Shown in pieces: positions 44,850 through 54,006 of a stretch of 64,000 nt of DNA. This stretch comes from Siminovitchia acidinfaciens (GTDB taxonomy: Bacteria; Bacillota; Bacilli; Bacillales; Bacillaceae_C), in NCBI RefSeq assembly GCF_003605385.1, contig NZ_QYTV02000001.1, positions 518,249 to 582,248 on the forward strand, in the 5' to 3' direction. The notes beneath the pieces are model-generated. The model saw only the letters and a list, made by a program, of their open reading frames with translations, searched no databases and was not told the DNA's origin. A program made the position numbers and the translations under genes. Each line of letters begins with the position of its first letter. The stretch's first letter is position 1.

Positions 44850-46247
44850 ATGAAGGAAGAGGACATACGCGAATTGGAGTTAAGGGCCATTCTGGAAGCT
44901 TCGAATGATAACATCGTTATTGCGGACGGAAAAGGAAAAGTATTGAGGGTCAGTCCCAATTGCTATTCCATCTATGGAATGAAGACGGAAGAGTTGGTCG
45001 GAAAGACGGCGGATGAATTGGAGAAAATGGATGTATGGTCACCATCCGTCACAAAAAGGGTGCTTCAGGATAAAAAAGAAGTCCAAGTGATGCAGCACAC
45101 GCTTACGGGCCGCTCCGTCATGGCGACCGCCTTGCCTGTTTTTGATGAACAAGGGGAAATGATTCGGGTCATAAGCTTTTCCCATGATTTGACCGAGCTC
45201 CGGCAGATCAAAGAAGATTACGAAGAGCTGCGGGCTAAAATGGAGTATTATCAATCGGAAATCCAAGAGCTGCGGGATAAGGACCAGCACATGGACGGCA
45301 TTGTTTTAAAGAGCAAAGAGTTGAGCAATGTTTGGCAATTGATCCACCGCGTGGCGCCGTCAGATGCAACCGTGGTGTTCCTGGGTGAATCTGGTGTTGG
45401 AAAAAATGTATTTGCAAGGGCTATTCATGATAAGAGCAACCGCAGCAAGGAAGCTTTTATCGAAGTGAACTGCGGCGCCATTCCGGAAACTCTTTTTGAA
45501 TCCGAGATGTTTGGATATGAGAAGGGGGCTTTTACAGGGGCAAATAAAGAAGGAAAGCCCGGACTGATAGAACTGGCCAATAAAGGCACCCTTTTCTTGG
45601 ATGAGGTGGGGGAGCTTCCACTGAATCTACAAGCCAAGCTGCTGAAGGTCATTCAGGAAAAGAAAGTGACTAGAATCGGCGGAACGCAGACCAAGCAGAT
45701 TGACTTTCGAATCATCGCTTCGACGAACCGGGATTTGCAGGAGATGGTAAGGGAAGGAAAGTTTCGGGAAGATCTTTTTTATCGGTTGAATGTCGTGCCA
45801 ATCACCATTCTCCCCCTGAGGGAACGAAAAGACGATTTGCTGCAGTTATGCGAGTTTTTCCTGGATATGTTCAATGAAAAATACAAGACCGACAAAGTGC
45901 TTCATGCGGCTACAATCAATGAAATGCTTGATTACAGTTGGCCGGGGAATGTAAGGGAATTGGAGAACTTAATGGAGCGCTTGGTCATTACGACTGAAAA
46001 TCGGGTCATTTATCCAAGTGCACTCCCTTTTCATACGAAAGAATCCCAGTCCGAGGTTTTTGAACTGGAAACGGAAGAGCTTCCAGAACAGGCGGATAAC
46101 TTGCAGGAAGCACTGAGAGACGTGGAAATCCGTTGGTTGAAAAGAGCATACAGACAATATAAAACGACCTACGAAATGGCGGATTATTTGGGCATTAGCC
46201 AGTCCAGCGTTGTCAGGAAGCTACAAAAATATGGGATTAATTCATAA
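44850..46247 (+). CDS. Sigma-54-dependent activator, PAS-AAA+-Fis
   Basis: 465 residues. PAS at about 10-115 ('ILEASNDNIVIADGKGKVLRVSPN'), coiled linker, AAA+ at about 150-385 with Walker A GESGVGKN near 179, GAFTGA near 226 and 'GTLFLDEVGELP', then a Fis HTH ('TTYEMADYLGISQSSVVRKL'). The fourth to fifth Walker position reads GKN rather than the more common GKE/GKG, but the P-loop Lys is present. A sigma-54 promoter lies 97 bases after its stop, so it very probably activates the ureohydrolase-symporter operon. Related in design to RocR, which controls arginine catabolism in Bacillus. Confidence 0.93.
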   Translation: MKEEDIRELELRAILEASNDNIVIADGKGKVLRVSPNCYSIYGMKTEELVGKTADELEKMDVWSPSVTKRVLQDKKEVQVMQHTLTGRSVMATALPVFDEQGEMIRVISFSHDLTELRQIKEDYEELRAKMEYYQSEIQELRDKDQHMDGIVLKSKELSNVWQLIHRVAPSDATVVFLGESGVGKNVFARAIHDKSNRSKEAFIEVNCGAIPETLFESEMFGYEKGAFTGANKEGKPGLIELANKGTLFLDEVGELPLNLQAKLLKVIQEKKVTRIGGTQTKQIDFRIIASTNRDLQEMVREGKFREDLFYRLNVVPITILPLRERKDDLLQLCEFFLDMFNEKYKTDKVLHAATINEMLDYSWPGNVRELENLMERLVITTENRVIYPSALPFHTKESQSEVFELETEELPEQADNLQEALRDVEIRWLKRAYRQYKTTYEMADYLGISQSSVVRKLQKYGINS

Positions 46248-46263
46248 ATGAATCATAATCCAT

Positions 46264-46296
46264 ATTTGCATTATTTAACTTTGTTTTGATGCAAAT
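46264..46296. promoter_or_regulatory. Candidate activator-binding (UAS) inverted repeat
   Basis: ATTTGCAT (46264-46271) and ATGCAAAT (46289-46296), a perfect 8-bp inverted repeat with a 17-base spacer, 48 bases upstream of the -24 element. Confidence 0.65.
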
Positions 46297-46343
46297 GTCG
46301 ATTATTTTTTTATAGTAAAGTCTGTGAACAAAGCTTTAATAGT

Positions 46344-46359
46344 TGGCATGGTTTTTGCA
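46344..46359 (+). promoter_or_regulatory. Sigma-54 (-24/-12) promoter
   Basis: TGGCATGGTTTTTGCA, with GG and GC ten bases apart. The predicted start near 46371 leaves about 40 bases of leader before the ureohydrolase gene. Confidence 0.9.
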
Positions 46360-46410
46360 AAGTAAGTAGATATAGCGAAAATTCACCCAAGATATTAGGA
46401 GGATATAATT

Positions 46411-47379
46411 ATGATGTACAAACCTAAAGACTCATCACAGTCTCCTCGCTTTGTTGGCAACAGGACTTTTATGAGATTGGAGCAGGTAAGAACGACCGAC
46501 AATATAGATTTCGCCGTACTTGGCGTTCCTTTTGATACAGCTGCATCCAACCGGACAGGCCAGCGGTTCGGCCCGCAGCATATCCGTGATTTTTCCGTGC
46601 TGCTTCGTCCTTACAATCCGGACATGGATATTGATATTTTTGAATATTGTTCAGGGGTTGACTACGGTGATATCAACGTTATTCCGGGGAATGCCCTTCG
46701 GACGTACGACAATATGGTCGAAGGTCTTACCCCGCTTCTCGAGAAAAATGTCATCCCTGTCATCATGGGCGGTGATCATTCCATTTCATTAGGGAACCTC
46801 CGCGCCTTCCACAAAAAATACGGTAAGATTGCGCTTGTCCATTTTGATTCCCATGGCGACACGTGGGACCATTACTATGGCGAGAAATACATGCATGGCA
46901 CACCATTCAGACGAGCTGTTGAGGAAGGGCTTCTGGATACGGAACATTCCATCCAAGTCGGCATGAGAGGGCCGCTTTACGGACCGGGGGATATCCAAGA
47001 CGCAAGAGATCTTGGTTTTGAAGTCATTCCGATGAAGGAAGTCCGCCAGATCGGTTTTGAAAACGTGATGAAAAGAATCCATGAACGTGTGAAAGACCGC
47101 CCGGTTTTTGTCACGTACGATATAGACTTTGTTGATCCGGCCTATGCGCCAGGAACTGGAACACCAGAAGTCGGGGGTCCGACAAGCTATGAAGCGCTGG
47201 AATATGTCCGGGGACTTGATGGTCTCGATGTTGTCGGTTTTGACCTTGTGGAAGTGCTGCCAACATATGATGCAAATGAAATTACAGCGGTACTGGCTTC
47301 GGCTGTCATGTATGAAATGATCACACTCATTGCTTTGAAAAAACGTCGCCAGTTGGAAAAAGGAGACTCTCAGAGTTAA
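46411..47379 (+). CDS. Ureohydrolase (agmatinase / guanidinobutyrase type)
   Basis: 322-residue Mn2+ ureohydrolase that releases urea from a guanidino compound. Metal ligands: 'GGDHSISLG', 'LVHFDSHGDTWD' (HxDxHxD, with Ser where Ala is usual) and 'VTYDIDFVDPAYAPGTGTPEVGG' (DxDxxDP). Agmatine, 4-guanidinobutyrate, 3-guanidinopropionate or free guanidine cannot be told apart by eye. It is the first gene after the sigma-54 promoter, co-transcribed with an SSS symporter 27 bases downstream. Confidence 0.9.
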   Translation: MMYKPKDSSQSPRFVGNRTFMRLEQVRTTDNIDFAVLGVPFDTAASNRTGQRFGPQHIRDFSVLLRPYNPDMDIDIFEYCSGVDYGDINVIPGNALRTYDNMVEGLTPLLEKNVIPVIMGGDHSISLGNLRAFHKKYGKIALVHFDSHGDTWDHYYGEKYMHGTPFRRAVEEGLLDTEHSIQVGMRGPLYGPGDIQDARDLGFEVIPMKEVRQIGFENVMKRIHERVKDRPVFVTYDIDFVDPAYAPGTGTPEVGGPTSYEALEYVRGLDGLDVVGFDLVEVLPTYDANEITAVLASAVMYEMITLIALKKRRQLEKGDSQS

Positions 47380-47406
47380 GCTCTGAGAGTTTAAGGGGGA
47401 ATAACC

Positions 47407-48804
47407 ATGAATATTAATTCGTTTGACGTTGTGATCATGATCGCTTATTTGCTCTTGCTGGTCGTAGTCGGGGTGATTGGCTCAAGGCGGGCCAAAACGT
47501 CAGAAGACTACGTACTCGCCGGGAGGAACTTAGGATTTTTCATGTATTTCGGTTGTCTTGGCGCTGTAATTTTAGGCGGTGCCTCTACGATCGGATCTAC
47601 AAAACTAGGATATGAATTCGGATTATCCGGCATGTGGCTTGTTGTCATGCTGGGGCTGGGTATTATGCTATTGGGGATTTTCCTTGCCAAACGAATTTCC
47701 GGACTTTCAGTAATGACAATCAGTGAATATCTCAGCAGACGCTTTGGTGTAGAAGTTGGGCTTGTCAGTGCATTGATCGCTGCCACATACGCCATGATGG
47801 TATCGGTTACGCAAGTGATCGGAATGGGAACGATTTTAAATGTTCTTCTGGGCTGGAATTTAAGCGTTTCAATGCTTGTTGGCGGAGGGATTGTGCTGTT
47901 TTATACGATTCTCGGCGGCATGTGGTCCGTTACCATGACGGACATCGTTCAATTTGTCATTATGACTGTCGGAATCTTTTTCATCATGCTCCCGCTTGGG
48001 CTGTCCAAAGCCGGCGGTTGGTCTTCCTTGCAAACCAATTTGCCAGAAACCTATTTTTCATTATCAGGAATTGGCGGCCAGCAAATTTTTCAGTATTTCT
48101 TGCTGTTTGCATTAGGGATGGTCGTTGCCCAGGATATTTGGCAGCGGATTCTTACGGCAAAAACGATTAAAATCGCCCGTGCTGGAACGGTTGCTGCCGG
48201 AGTGTATAGTCTGTTATACGGAATAGCCGTCGCAATCATTGGAATGTGTGCATTCGTCATACTTCCTGGTTTGGAAGACACTCAAAACACATTTGCAAGC
48301 ATGGCGGTTGCAGTTTTGCCGTCAGGGCTGCTCGGCCTGGTTGTTGCAGCCGTTGTTTCGGCATTGATGTCCACCGCTTCCGGAACATTGCTTGCTTCAT
48401 CGACATTAATTTCAAACGATATAATCAAGCGCTTTTATAAAAAAAATCTGACAGACAAGCAATATTTAAAGCTTTCAAGAACAGTGACAACTGTTATCGG
48501 AATTTTGACGATCGTTTGTGCTCTATGGATTCAAGATGTTCTCATTGCTCTTGATGTTGCCTATGCAGTATTGTCAGGGGGCATTTTTGCACCGGTCATC
48601 TTGGGATTGTTTTGGAAAAGAGCCACTGCGAAAGCAGCGTTCTATGCGATTATCGCCAGTACGGTTGTAATACTCGCAGGCCTTGTCATCCAAGGCATTA
48701 CGGCCACCACGCCAATTGTCTATGGAATCGCTGTCAGCTTTGTCGTCATGATTGTTGTTTCGCTAGTAACGAAACAAGGTGAAGAGTTAAAAGTTGCTTC
48801 TTAA
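47407..48804 (+). CDS. Sodium:solute symporter (SSS family)
   Basis: 465 residues, about thirteen membrane segments: 'DVVIMIAYLLLLVVVGVIGSRRAKTSEDYVLAGRNLG' and 'GCLGAVILGGASTIGSTKLGYEFGLSGMW' are the SSS N-terminal signature. Predicted to import the substrate of the ureohydrolase encoded upstream. Ends at a bidirectional terminator. Confidence 0.88.
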   Translation: MNINSFDVVIMIAYLLLLVVVGVIGSRRAKTSEDYVLAGRNLGFFMYFGCLGAVILGGASTIGSTKLGYEFGLSGMWLVVMLGLGIMLLGIFLAKRISGLSVMTISEYLSRRFGVEVGLVSALIAATYAMMVSVTQVIGMGTILNVLLGWNLSVSMLVGGGIVLFYTILGGMWSVTMTDIVQFVIMTVGIFFIMLPLGLSKAGGWSSLQTNLPETYFSLSGIGGQQIFQYFLLFALGMVVAQDIWQRILTAKTIKIARAGTVAAGVYSLLYGIAVAIIGMCAFVILPGLEDTQNTFASMAVAVLPSGLLGLVVAAVVSALMSTASGTLLASSTLISNDIIKRFYKKNLTDKQYLKLSRTVTTVIGILTIVCALWIQDVLIALDVAYAVLSGGIFAPVILGLFWKRATAKAAFYAIIASTVVILAGLVIQGITATTPIVYGIAVSFVVMIVVSLVTKQGEELKVAS

Positions 48805-48812
48805 TAGATATA

Positions 48813-48847
48813 AAAAATCGAGGCGGAAAATCCGTCTCGATTTTTTT
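48813..48847. terminator. Bidirectional terminator
   Basis: AAAAAATCGAGGCGGA pairs with TCCGTCTCGATTTTTT. A and T runs on both sides serve the symporter (plus) and the amidase (minus). Confidence 0.9.
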
Positions 48848-50126
48848 ATTTAAAATATGATTCCAGTCCATTATAAATGCTGTTTGAAACAAGCTCCTGA
48901 TATGAATCTGTGGTTACATACTGTCCTTCATGGGGATTGCTCAAGTAGCCGAGTTCAAGCAAAGCCGCCGGCCTGCTGTTTTCCCGGATCACATGATAGT
49001 CGCCGAAGCGGGTACCCCGGTTATTTAAGGAGAGTGAACTGTCCAGTACCTGATTGACATTGCTGGCAAGGTCGTACTGGTACCCGTGGTGATAGTATGT
49101 GGTGACTCCGTTTGCATCAGGCTTAGTGGAACTGTCGTAATGTATGCTGATGAATGCATCGGCGTTATTGCTGTTAGCGGCTGAAGCACGCGAATCGAGG
49201 TTGACGTATTGATCTTCCGAACGCGTTAAAATGACATTTGCCCCTGCAGCACTTAGTTTTTGCTGAAGACGTTTTGTTGTTTGCATAGTCAGCTGTTTTT
49301 CAGGTATTCCAGCACCATTTGCTGTTCCAGGATCATAGCCTCCATGTCCTGCATCAAGTACGATTGTTTTTCCGGAAAGTCCAGCTGCTGCATTTTCCGC
49401 AGGCATTGCTTTGGATGCTGTGTTTTTATTAGATGATACAACCCAGCTTGCCACATACGCTTCTCTGCCGCTCGCCAGCGTAATTTTATACCAGTCTCCT
49501 TCTTGTCCGATAATCGGATACCTTTCTCCCGGAGACCCTTTTGTTATGACAGGAGCCGATGTGCCTGCGCTTGCCCGCAGATTGGTCTGGTCAGTTGAAA
49601 TGTAGGCAAAGCCGCCGGCCCTTGAAGACTCTCCCTTATCTGCTTTTGCTTCTCCGGAATATCGGATGTATTGCTGGCTGATCCAGGCGTTTTGATTGCG
49701 GTATGTAATGTTCGCAAAACCATTGCTTTCATTGATCACTGTCACCTGATCGCCTGTATGTAATTTACCGATAATATTGGCGGAAAGGGAAGGGTTATTT
49801 CGGACATGGACATGATTGGCTGAAATTGTGCCCAATTTGGCATCTCCAATGTTTTGGCCGCCATTTCCGACAATATATCCGGCAATCCAACCTGTGCCGC
49901 CGCCCGGTAATTGAACCTCATACCAACCGAATTTTTCCTGGAGCACTTGGAATTTTTCGTTCCTGTCTGCTTGCGCTATGACACTGGCCGTGTTTATCGG
50001 CTCGCTTCGGATATTCGCCTTATGGACTGCGATTTGAATGGTGCTTGCTGCTGCAGTTGTAATATGATTTGTAAGTAAAAAAACAATGAGCAGCGAGACC
50101 AGACAGAATATGGATTTTTTTATCAT
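48846..50126 (-). CDS. N-acetylmuramoyl-L-alanine amidase with SH3b domains
   Basis: About 426 residues. Signal peptide ('MIKKSIFCLVSLLIVFLL'), three bacterial SH3 domains in the first 250 residues ('HKANIRSEPINTASVIAQ', 'NHVHVRNNPSLSANIIGKL', 'DQTNLRASAGTSAPVITKG') that bind the wall, then an Amidase_3 domain. That domain has the zinc and catalytic residues in 'VLDAGHGGYDPGTANG', 'GIPEKQLT', 'FISIHYDSS' and 'LLELGYLSNPHEG'. It cleaves the lactyl-alanine bond of peptidoglycan. ATG 50126 begins the signal peptide; the longer start at 50165 would prepend unrelated residues. Confidence 0.92.
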   Translation of the reverse strand: MIKKSIFCLVSLLIVFLLTNHITTAAASTIQIAVHKANIRSEPINTASVIAQADRNEKFQVLQEKFGWYEVQLPGGGTGWIAGYIVGNGGQNIGDAKLGTISANHVHVRNNPSLSANIIGKLHTGDQVTVINESNGFANITYRNQNAWISQQYIRYSGEAKADKGESSRAGGFAYISTDQTNLRASAGTSAPVITKGSPGERYPIIGQEGDWYKITLASGREAYVASWVVSSNKNTASKAMPAENAAAGLSGKTIVLDAGHGGYDPGTANGAGIPEKQLTMQTTKRLQQKLSAAGANVILTRSEDQYVNLDSRASAANSNNADAFISIHYDSSTKPDANGVTTYYHHGYQYDLASNVNQVLDSSLSLNNRGTRFGDYHVIRENSRPAALLELGYLSNPHEGQYVTTDSYQELVSNSIYNGLESYFK

Positions 50127-50457
50127 AACCACCGCCTTTTTCCAATTTAGTGACCATTTTAGCATTTTTTGTCATATTGTAGTGATGCTTAGTCCTATAT
50201 TTCAATAATTGAGAAAAAGGTCTCGCAGTTTGTAATAAAACTGTTTTTTAAATTTAATATTTACGTTTTGCTGAGAAGCGATTTTAAGATTCAAGGAATT
50301 CATCTACTCAATTAACACTTCGTACAACAAAGCTGTGGAAAATACAGAAAAATCTTACATTGTGTCTATTGGAATTTATGGGAAATGATTTAGTATTTTA
50401 GTCATGCATTCTTTTAGTGCATGAAAAAATGTATATAAATAAAAAGGGGGATGCAGG
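50127..50457. other. 331-bp divergent intergenic region
   Basis: AT-rich. It holds a small hairpin TCATGCA/TGCATGA (50402-50424) in the leader of the downstream gene. No gene and no clear promoter seen. Confidence 0.4.
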
Positions 50458-51651
50458 ATGGCTTTTCTTTTGCCACGTGAAAAGTCGGTAAAGGGCTTTG
50501 CAGTTTTATTGTTTATTGCAGTTCTATTGTTAAATTTGGTAACGCTTCCAATTGTTTCGGAAGCGAACGATGATGAGACCAACCGGCTAATCGGAGAGAA
50601 GGTCATGGGAATGGCTGCAACAGGAGCATTGTTGCTTAACGGAGAACTGGGCGACGCTCACGAGAAAATTGTTGCAGATGGGCACCGCGACAGCGAGGAA
50701 TATAAAGAATTTCAGGAGGTGCTGAAGCAAATCCTTGATGCTTCAAAAGCTACCTATGTCTACACGCTAATTAAGGTGGATGATGACATGACAAATCTGA
50801 TTGCAGAAGCGGCAGATGAGGAGGACGCCGATCCATTCGGCAACGAATACGAGATGGAGCCCCAATTTGAGACTGCTTTTGCAGGTGAGCCGGACCATGC
50901 TGTCCACACATGGGATGACGAGGATTACGGAACCCAAAAATCCGCTTTCGCGCCAATCTATAACAGCAAGCAGGAAATTGTAGCAATTCTCGGTATCGAT
51001 TACCCGATCGAAGAGCTTCAAAAGAAAGATACAAATGAGCTTGTAGGGGAAAAAGTGATGGGGATGGCCTCGGTTGGAGCTTTGCTCCTCAATGGAAAAT
51101 TGGGGGACACCCATGAAAAAATTGTTGCCAACGGCAACAGGGACGGATCAGAGTACAAAGAATTTCAGGATGCTCTTAAAGAAATCCATGAAGCGGTCAA
51201 GCCTACGTACGTATACACCCTGATCAAAGTGAGTGATGAAATGACCCATATTATTGCAGAATCTGCAGATGAAGATGATGCGGATGAGTACGGGACAGAA
51301 TATGAAATGGAGCCTCAATTTGAAACAGCTTTTGCTGGAGATTCTGATTATGCAATTCACACATGGGATGATGAAGATTACGGTACACAAAAATCGGCAT
51401 TCGCTCCGGTGTTTAACAGCAAAAATGAAATGGTGGCGATTCTCGGCATTGATTTCCCGGCACCCGAATTAGAAGAAGCGGCGGAGGAAGAAGTTGAGGA
51501 AGAAAAGGCTGAAGATGCTGCTGTGAGTTCGGAACAACCCGAGGAAGAGAATAAAGGCGGCTCTTCAACAATGCCCCTGATCATTGGCGCAGTTTTGATT
51601 GCAAGTATTGTAGCTGTAATGGTTACAAGGAAAAATAAAAAGCAAAGCTAA
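50458..51651 (+). CDS. Membrane-anchored protein with duplicated sensor-like domain
   Basis: 397 residues. N-terminal membrane segment (about 12-34), two tandem ~145-residue domains (about 40-185 and 190-335) that are close copies of each other, an acidic Glu/Ala-rich linker, and a C-terminal membrane segment (about 370-390) with a basic tail. Each copy contains GEKVMGMA, GALLLNG, YVYTLIKV, EYEMEPQFETAFAG, HTWDDEDYGTQKSAFAP and AILGID. These stretches, especially YVYTLIK...AP...ILGID, resemble the extracytoplasmic Cache/PDC sensor domains of chemoreceptors and kinases. No output domain is attached. The ligand and partner are unknown. Confidence 0.75.
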   Translation: MAFLLPREKSVKGFAVLLFIAVLLLNLVTLPIVSEANDDETNRLIGEKVMGMAATGALLLNGELGDAHEKIVADGHRDSEEYKEFQEVLKQILDASKATYVYTLIKVDDDMTNLIAEAADEEDADPFGNEYEMEPQFETAFAGEPDHAVHTWDDEDYGTQKSAFAPIYNSKQEIVAILGIDYPIEELQKKDTNELVGEKVMGMASVGALLLNGKLGDTHEKIVANGNRDGSEYKEFQDALKEIHEAVKPTYVYTLIKVSDEMTHIIAESADEDDADEYGTEYEMEPQFETAFAGDSDYAIHTWDDEDYGTQKSAFAPVFNSKNEMVAILGIDFPAPELEEAAEEEVEEEKAEDAAVSSEQPEEENKGGSSTMPLIIGAVLIASIVAVMVTRKNKKQS

Positions 51652-51654
51652 TGA

Positions 51655-51686
51655 AAAACCTCCCTGAAAAATAGGGAGGTTTTTGG
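51655..51686. terminator. Bidirectional terminator
   Basis: AAAAACCTCCCT pairs with AGGGAGGTTTTT over a seven-base loop. It lies between the sensor-like gene and the end of the minus-strand ring-degradation operon. Confidence 0.88.
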
Positions 51687-51796
51687 TTGGAGTCACAGGG
51701 TGATCAGTGTCAAAATTTAGATTTTCAGTTATAGTATTTTCCTCTTGATATGACCCCAGTGCTGTATCCTAACAATACTGGAAATGATCTGTTCAG

Positions 51797-52450
51797 TTAA
51801 CGGCTGCTCTCCTTTTCCAGTAAGTTTTCACTTACCCGGAATTTCGCAGTCGTCTTCTCTTTTACTTCTTCTAAGGTGGCGTCTCCCATCAACTCGATCA
51901 GCTCATATCCTCCATCTCTCCAGTGAAAGACGGCCATGTCCGTGATGATGACATCTGCAATGCGCTCGGCCGTAATCGGAAACGTGCAGCGCTCCACGAA
52001 TTTTGGGGAGCCGTCTTTGGAGACATGGCCCATCGTAATAATGATTTTCTGGGCACCGGACAACAGATCCATCGCCCCGCCCACACCGATGATGTCTTTT
52101 CTCGGAATGGCCCAGTTGGCAACCATCCCGCTGCCGTCCACCTGCAAGGCGCCGAGGATAGCGACATCGACATGGCCGCCGCGAATCATCGCAAACGAAT
52201 CGGCGCTGTGGAAATAAGAAGCTCCGACAGCTTCTCCGACTGGGAGCTTGCCCGCGTTAACGAGAAGCGGATCAATGTCGTCCTCATCAACGGAGGTCAC
52301 GCCGAGCAGTCCGTTTTCCGTGTGCAGGTAATATTTGCTCTGGTCCAGATAATTGGGAACTAAGGTAGGTATGCCGATTCCCAGGTTGATGATCGAGTAG
52401 GGAGTCAGTTCTTCGGCTGCCCGCTTGGCAATCATTTCTTTCATATTCAT
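51797..52450 (-). CDS. pcaJ: 3-oxoacid (probably 3-oxoadipate) CoA-transferase subunit B
   Basis: 217 residues. The catalytic Glu lies in 'YYLHTENGLLGV'; 'NLGIGIPTLVPNYL' and 'IGVGGAMDLLSGAQK' are typical. Sequence alone does not separate succinyl-CoA:3-ketoacid transferase (ScoB) from PcaJ. The operon, with intradiol dioxygenase and cycloisomerase, favours 3-oxoadipate. Overlaps subunit A by four bases. Last gene of the operon. Confidence 0.85.
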   Translation of the reverse strand: MNMKEMIAKRAAEELTPYSIINLGIGIPTLVPNYLDQSKYYLHTENGLLGVTSVDEDDIDPLLVNAGKLPVGEAVGASYFHSADSFAMIRGGHVDVAILGALQVDGSGMVANWAIPRKDIIGVGGAMDLLSGAQKIIITMGHVSKDGSPKFVERCTFPITAERIADVIITDMAVFHWRDGGYELIELMGDATLEEVKEKTTAKFRVSENLLEKESSR

Positions 52451-53139
52451 GCTTCGACCACCCCTTCATTCGTCAAGATGAGCTGACTAGTGACAATCGC
52501 GTCCACATACAGATGGGGAGTGACAATCTCTTCCGGAGACAGCTCTCCTTCTTCAACGATTTCATCCACTTCCGCGATGACGTAATCCGCGGCGGTAGCC
52601 ATGATCGGGTTGAAATTTCGGGCCGTCTTATAGTAGACGAGATTGCCTAATGTGTCGGCCTTTTTTGCGCGCACCAGGGCCACATTGGCTTTCAATGCTT
52701 TTTCAAACAGGTAGGTCTCCCCGTCGATTTCCTTTGTTTCCTTGCCTTTGGCCAGCTCCGTTCCGACGGCTGTCTTCGTGTAAAATCCTCCGATACCTGC
52801 GCCCCCTGCGCGGATAGCCTCTGAAAAAGTCCCTTGCGGGAGCAGGCCAATCTCAAGTTTCCCTTCGTTATACCACTGGGCGACTTCCCGGTTACTCGTG
52901 AAATAGGAGCCGATGGCCTTCTTGATTTTTCCCTGCCTGAGCAGCAGTCCCAGGCCTCGTCCGGCCTCCCCGACATTGTTACTGATAATCGTCAGTTTGT
53001 CCCCGGTATGCCGGGTCAGCTCGTCGATCAATGTCAGGGGACTACCAATCAGGCCGAACCCGCCGACCATGATGGTGTCTCCGGACTTTACAATTCTTCG
53101 GATGATTTGCTGTGCATCCGTCTGTTTGGTGGCACTCAT
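52447..53139 (-). CDS. pcaI: 3-oxoacid (probably 3-oxoadipate) CoA-transferase subunit A
   Basis: 230 residues: 'GDTIMVGGFGLIGSPLTLIDEL' (CoA-binding glycine motif), 'SNNVGEAGRGLGLLLRQGKIKKAIGSYFTSN' and 'GGFYTKTAVGTELAKGKE' are family signatures. Forms the transferase with the B subunit. Translationally coupled to the hydrolase gene upstream. Confidence 0.87.
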   Translation of the reverse strand: MSATKQTDAQQIIRRIVKSGDTIMVGGFGLIGSPLTLIDELTRHTGDKLTIISNNVGEAGRGLGLLLRQGKIKKAIGSYFTSNREVAQWYNEGKLEIGLLPQGTFSEAIRAGGAGIGGFYTKTAVGTELAKGKETKEIDGETYLFEKALKANVALVRAKKADTLGNLVYYKTARNFNPIMATAADYVIAEVDEIVEEGELSPEEIVTPHLYVDAIVTSQLILTNEGVVEA

Positions 53140-53981
53140 GACTTCACTTCCTTTTGAGATAAAAATGATTCCAACTCTCCAATAATCTCCGGCTGCCGGT
53201 TGAAAACGAGCTCATAATGGTTAGCCGAAGTCATGGCCGTGCGGATATTTCGGGCCGACTCTTTTGTTCGGGCATAGCCCTCTTCTTTAAAAAGCGGACC
53301 CTTGTCCCCGAGGCTGCCGGTCGCCGTCAGCAGGAAAACGGGACAGTTGACCCGCGCCAGCACGTCTTCCGCTTGGAATGTATAAAAGCTTTCGAAGTCC
53401 CGGGCTATGGTGTCCGGGTCGGACTTGTTCCTCCATGCGCCGCCGTCTTCCTTGATTTCATAGCGGACCACTTCTTTCATATGCGAACCCCAGTCGATGC
53501 CAAGGCTGGTATACAGTTTTTTCGCCTCCTGCGCATAATGGTCCGGGCTGGCAAAGGTCTTTTTCAAACGATCCAGGGAAGGGAGGACAAGCTGTCTGGT
53601 CGCCTCGTCGGCTTCACCGGCCCCATCCAGAAGGACCAGCGCTTCTGTCCTCTCCAGCCGGCTGGCGGCGATTGCGCTGATATACGCTCCCATGGAATAG
53701 CCCAAAAGGATGGGGGGGTGCTCGATCTCAAGCGTATCGATCAAATCCAGCAGGTCATCGGCATGGGTATCAATCGATCTGTCCGCCGGTGCCGAATCGC
53801 TGTTTCCGCGGCCCAGAATATCGTAGCTGATGAAGCGGTAATCAGAGAGGGCCTCCTGGTAATAATAAAGCTGTTTATGGTTTCCGGTGAGGCCGTGGGA
53901 GCCAATGATCGTTCCAAGTTCACCGGGCGTTTCATAGATATAACAGGTGCGTCCTTTTTTGGTTGTCACGTACTGTCCCAT
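53136..53981 (-). CDS. Alpha/beta hydrolase, probable 3-oxoadipate enol-lactonase (PcaD-like)
   Basis: 281 residues. Oxyanion region 'IIGSHGLTGNHKQ', nucleophile elbow 'LLGYSMGAYISA' (Ser), catalytic His in 'TSANHYELVF'. The core resembles PcaD and MhpC-like hydrolases. In an intradiol-cleavage operon the expected job is opening 3-oxoadipate enol-lactone. GC-rich like its neighbours. Confidence 0.8.
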   Translation of the reverse strand: MGQYVTTKKGRTCYIYETPGELGTIIGSHGLTGNHKQLYYYQEALSDYRFISYDILGRGNSDSAPADRSIDTHADDLLDLIDTLEIEHPPILLGYSMGAYISAIAASRLERTEALVLLDGAGEADEATRQLVLPSLDRLKKTFASPDHYAQEAKKLYTSLGIDWGSHMKEVVRYEIKEDGGAWRNKSDPDTIARDFESFYTFQAEDVLARVNCPVFLLTATGSLGDKGPLFKEEGYARTKESARNIRTAMTSANHYELVFNRQPEIIGELESFLSQKEVKS

Positions 53982-54006
53982 TGTTCATATCCCCGCTTTC
54001 TGAGAA

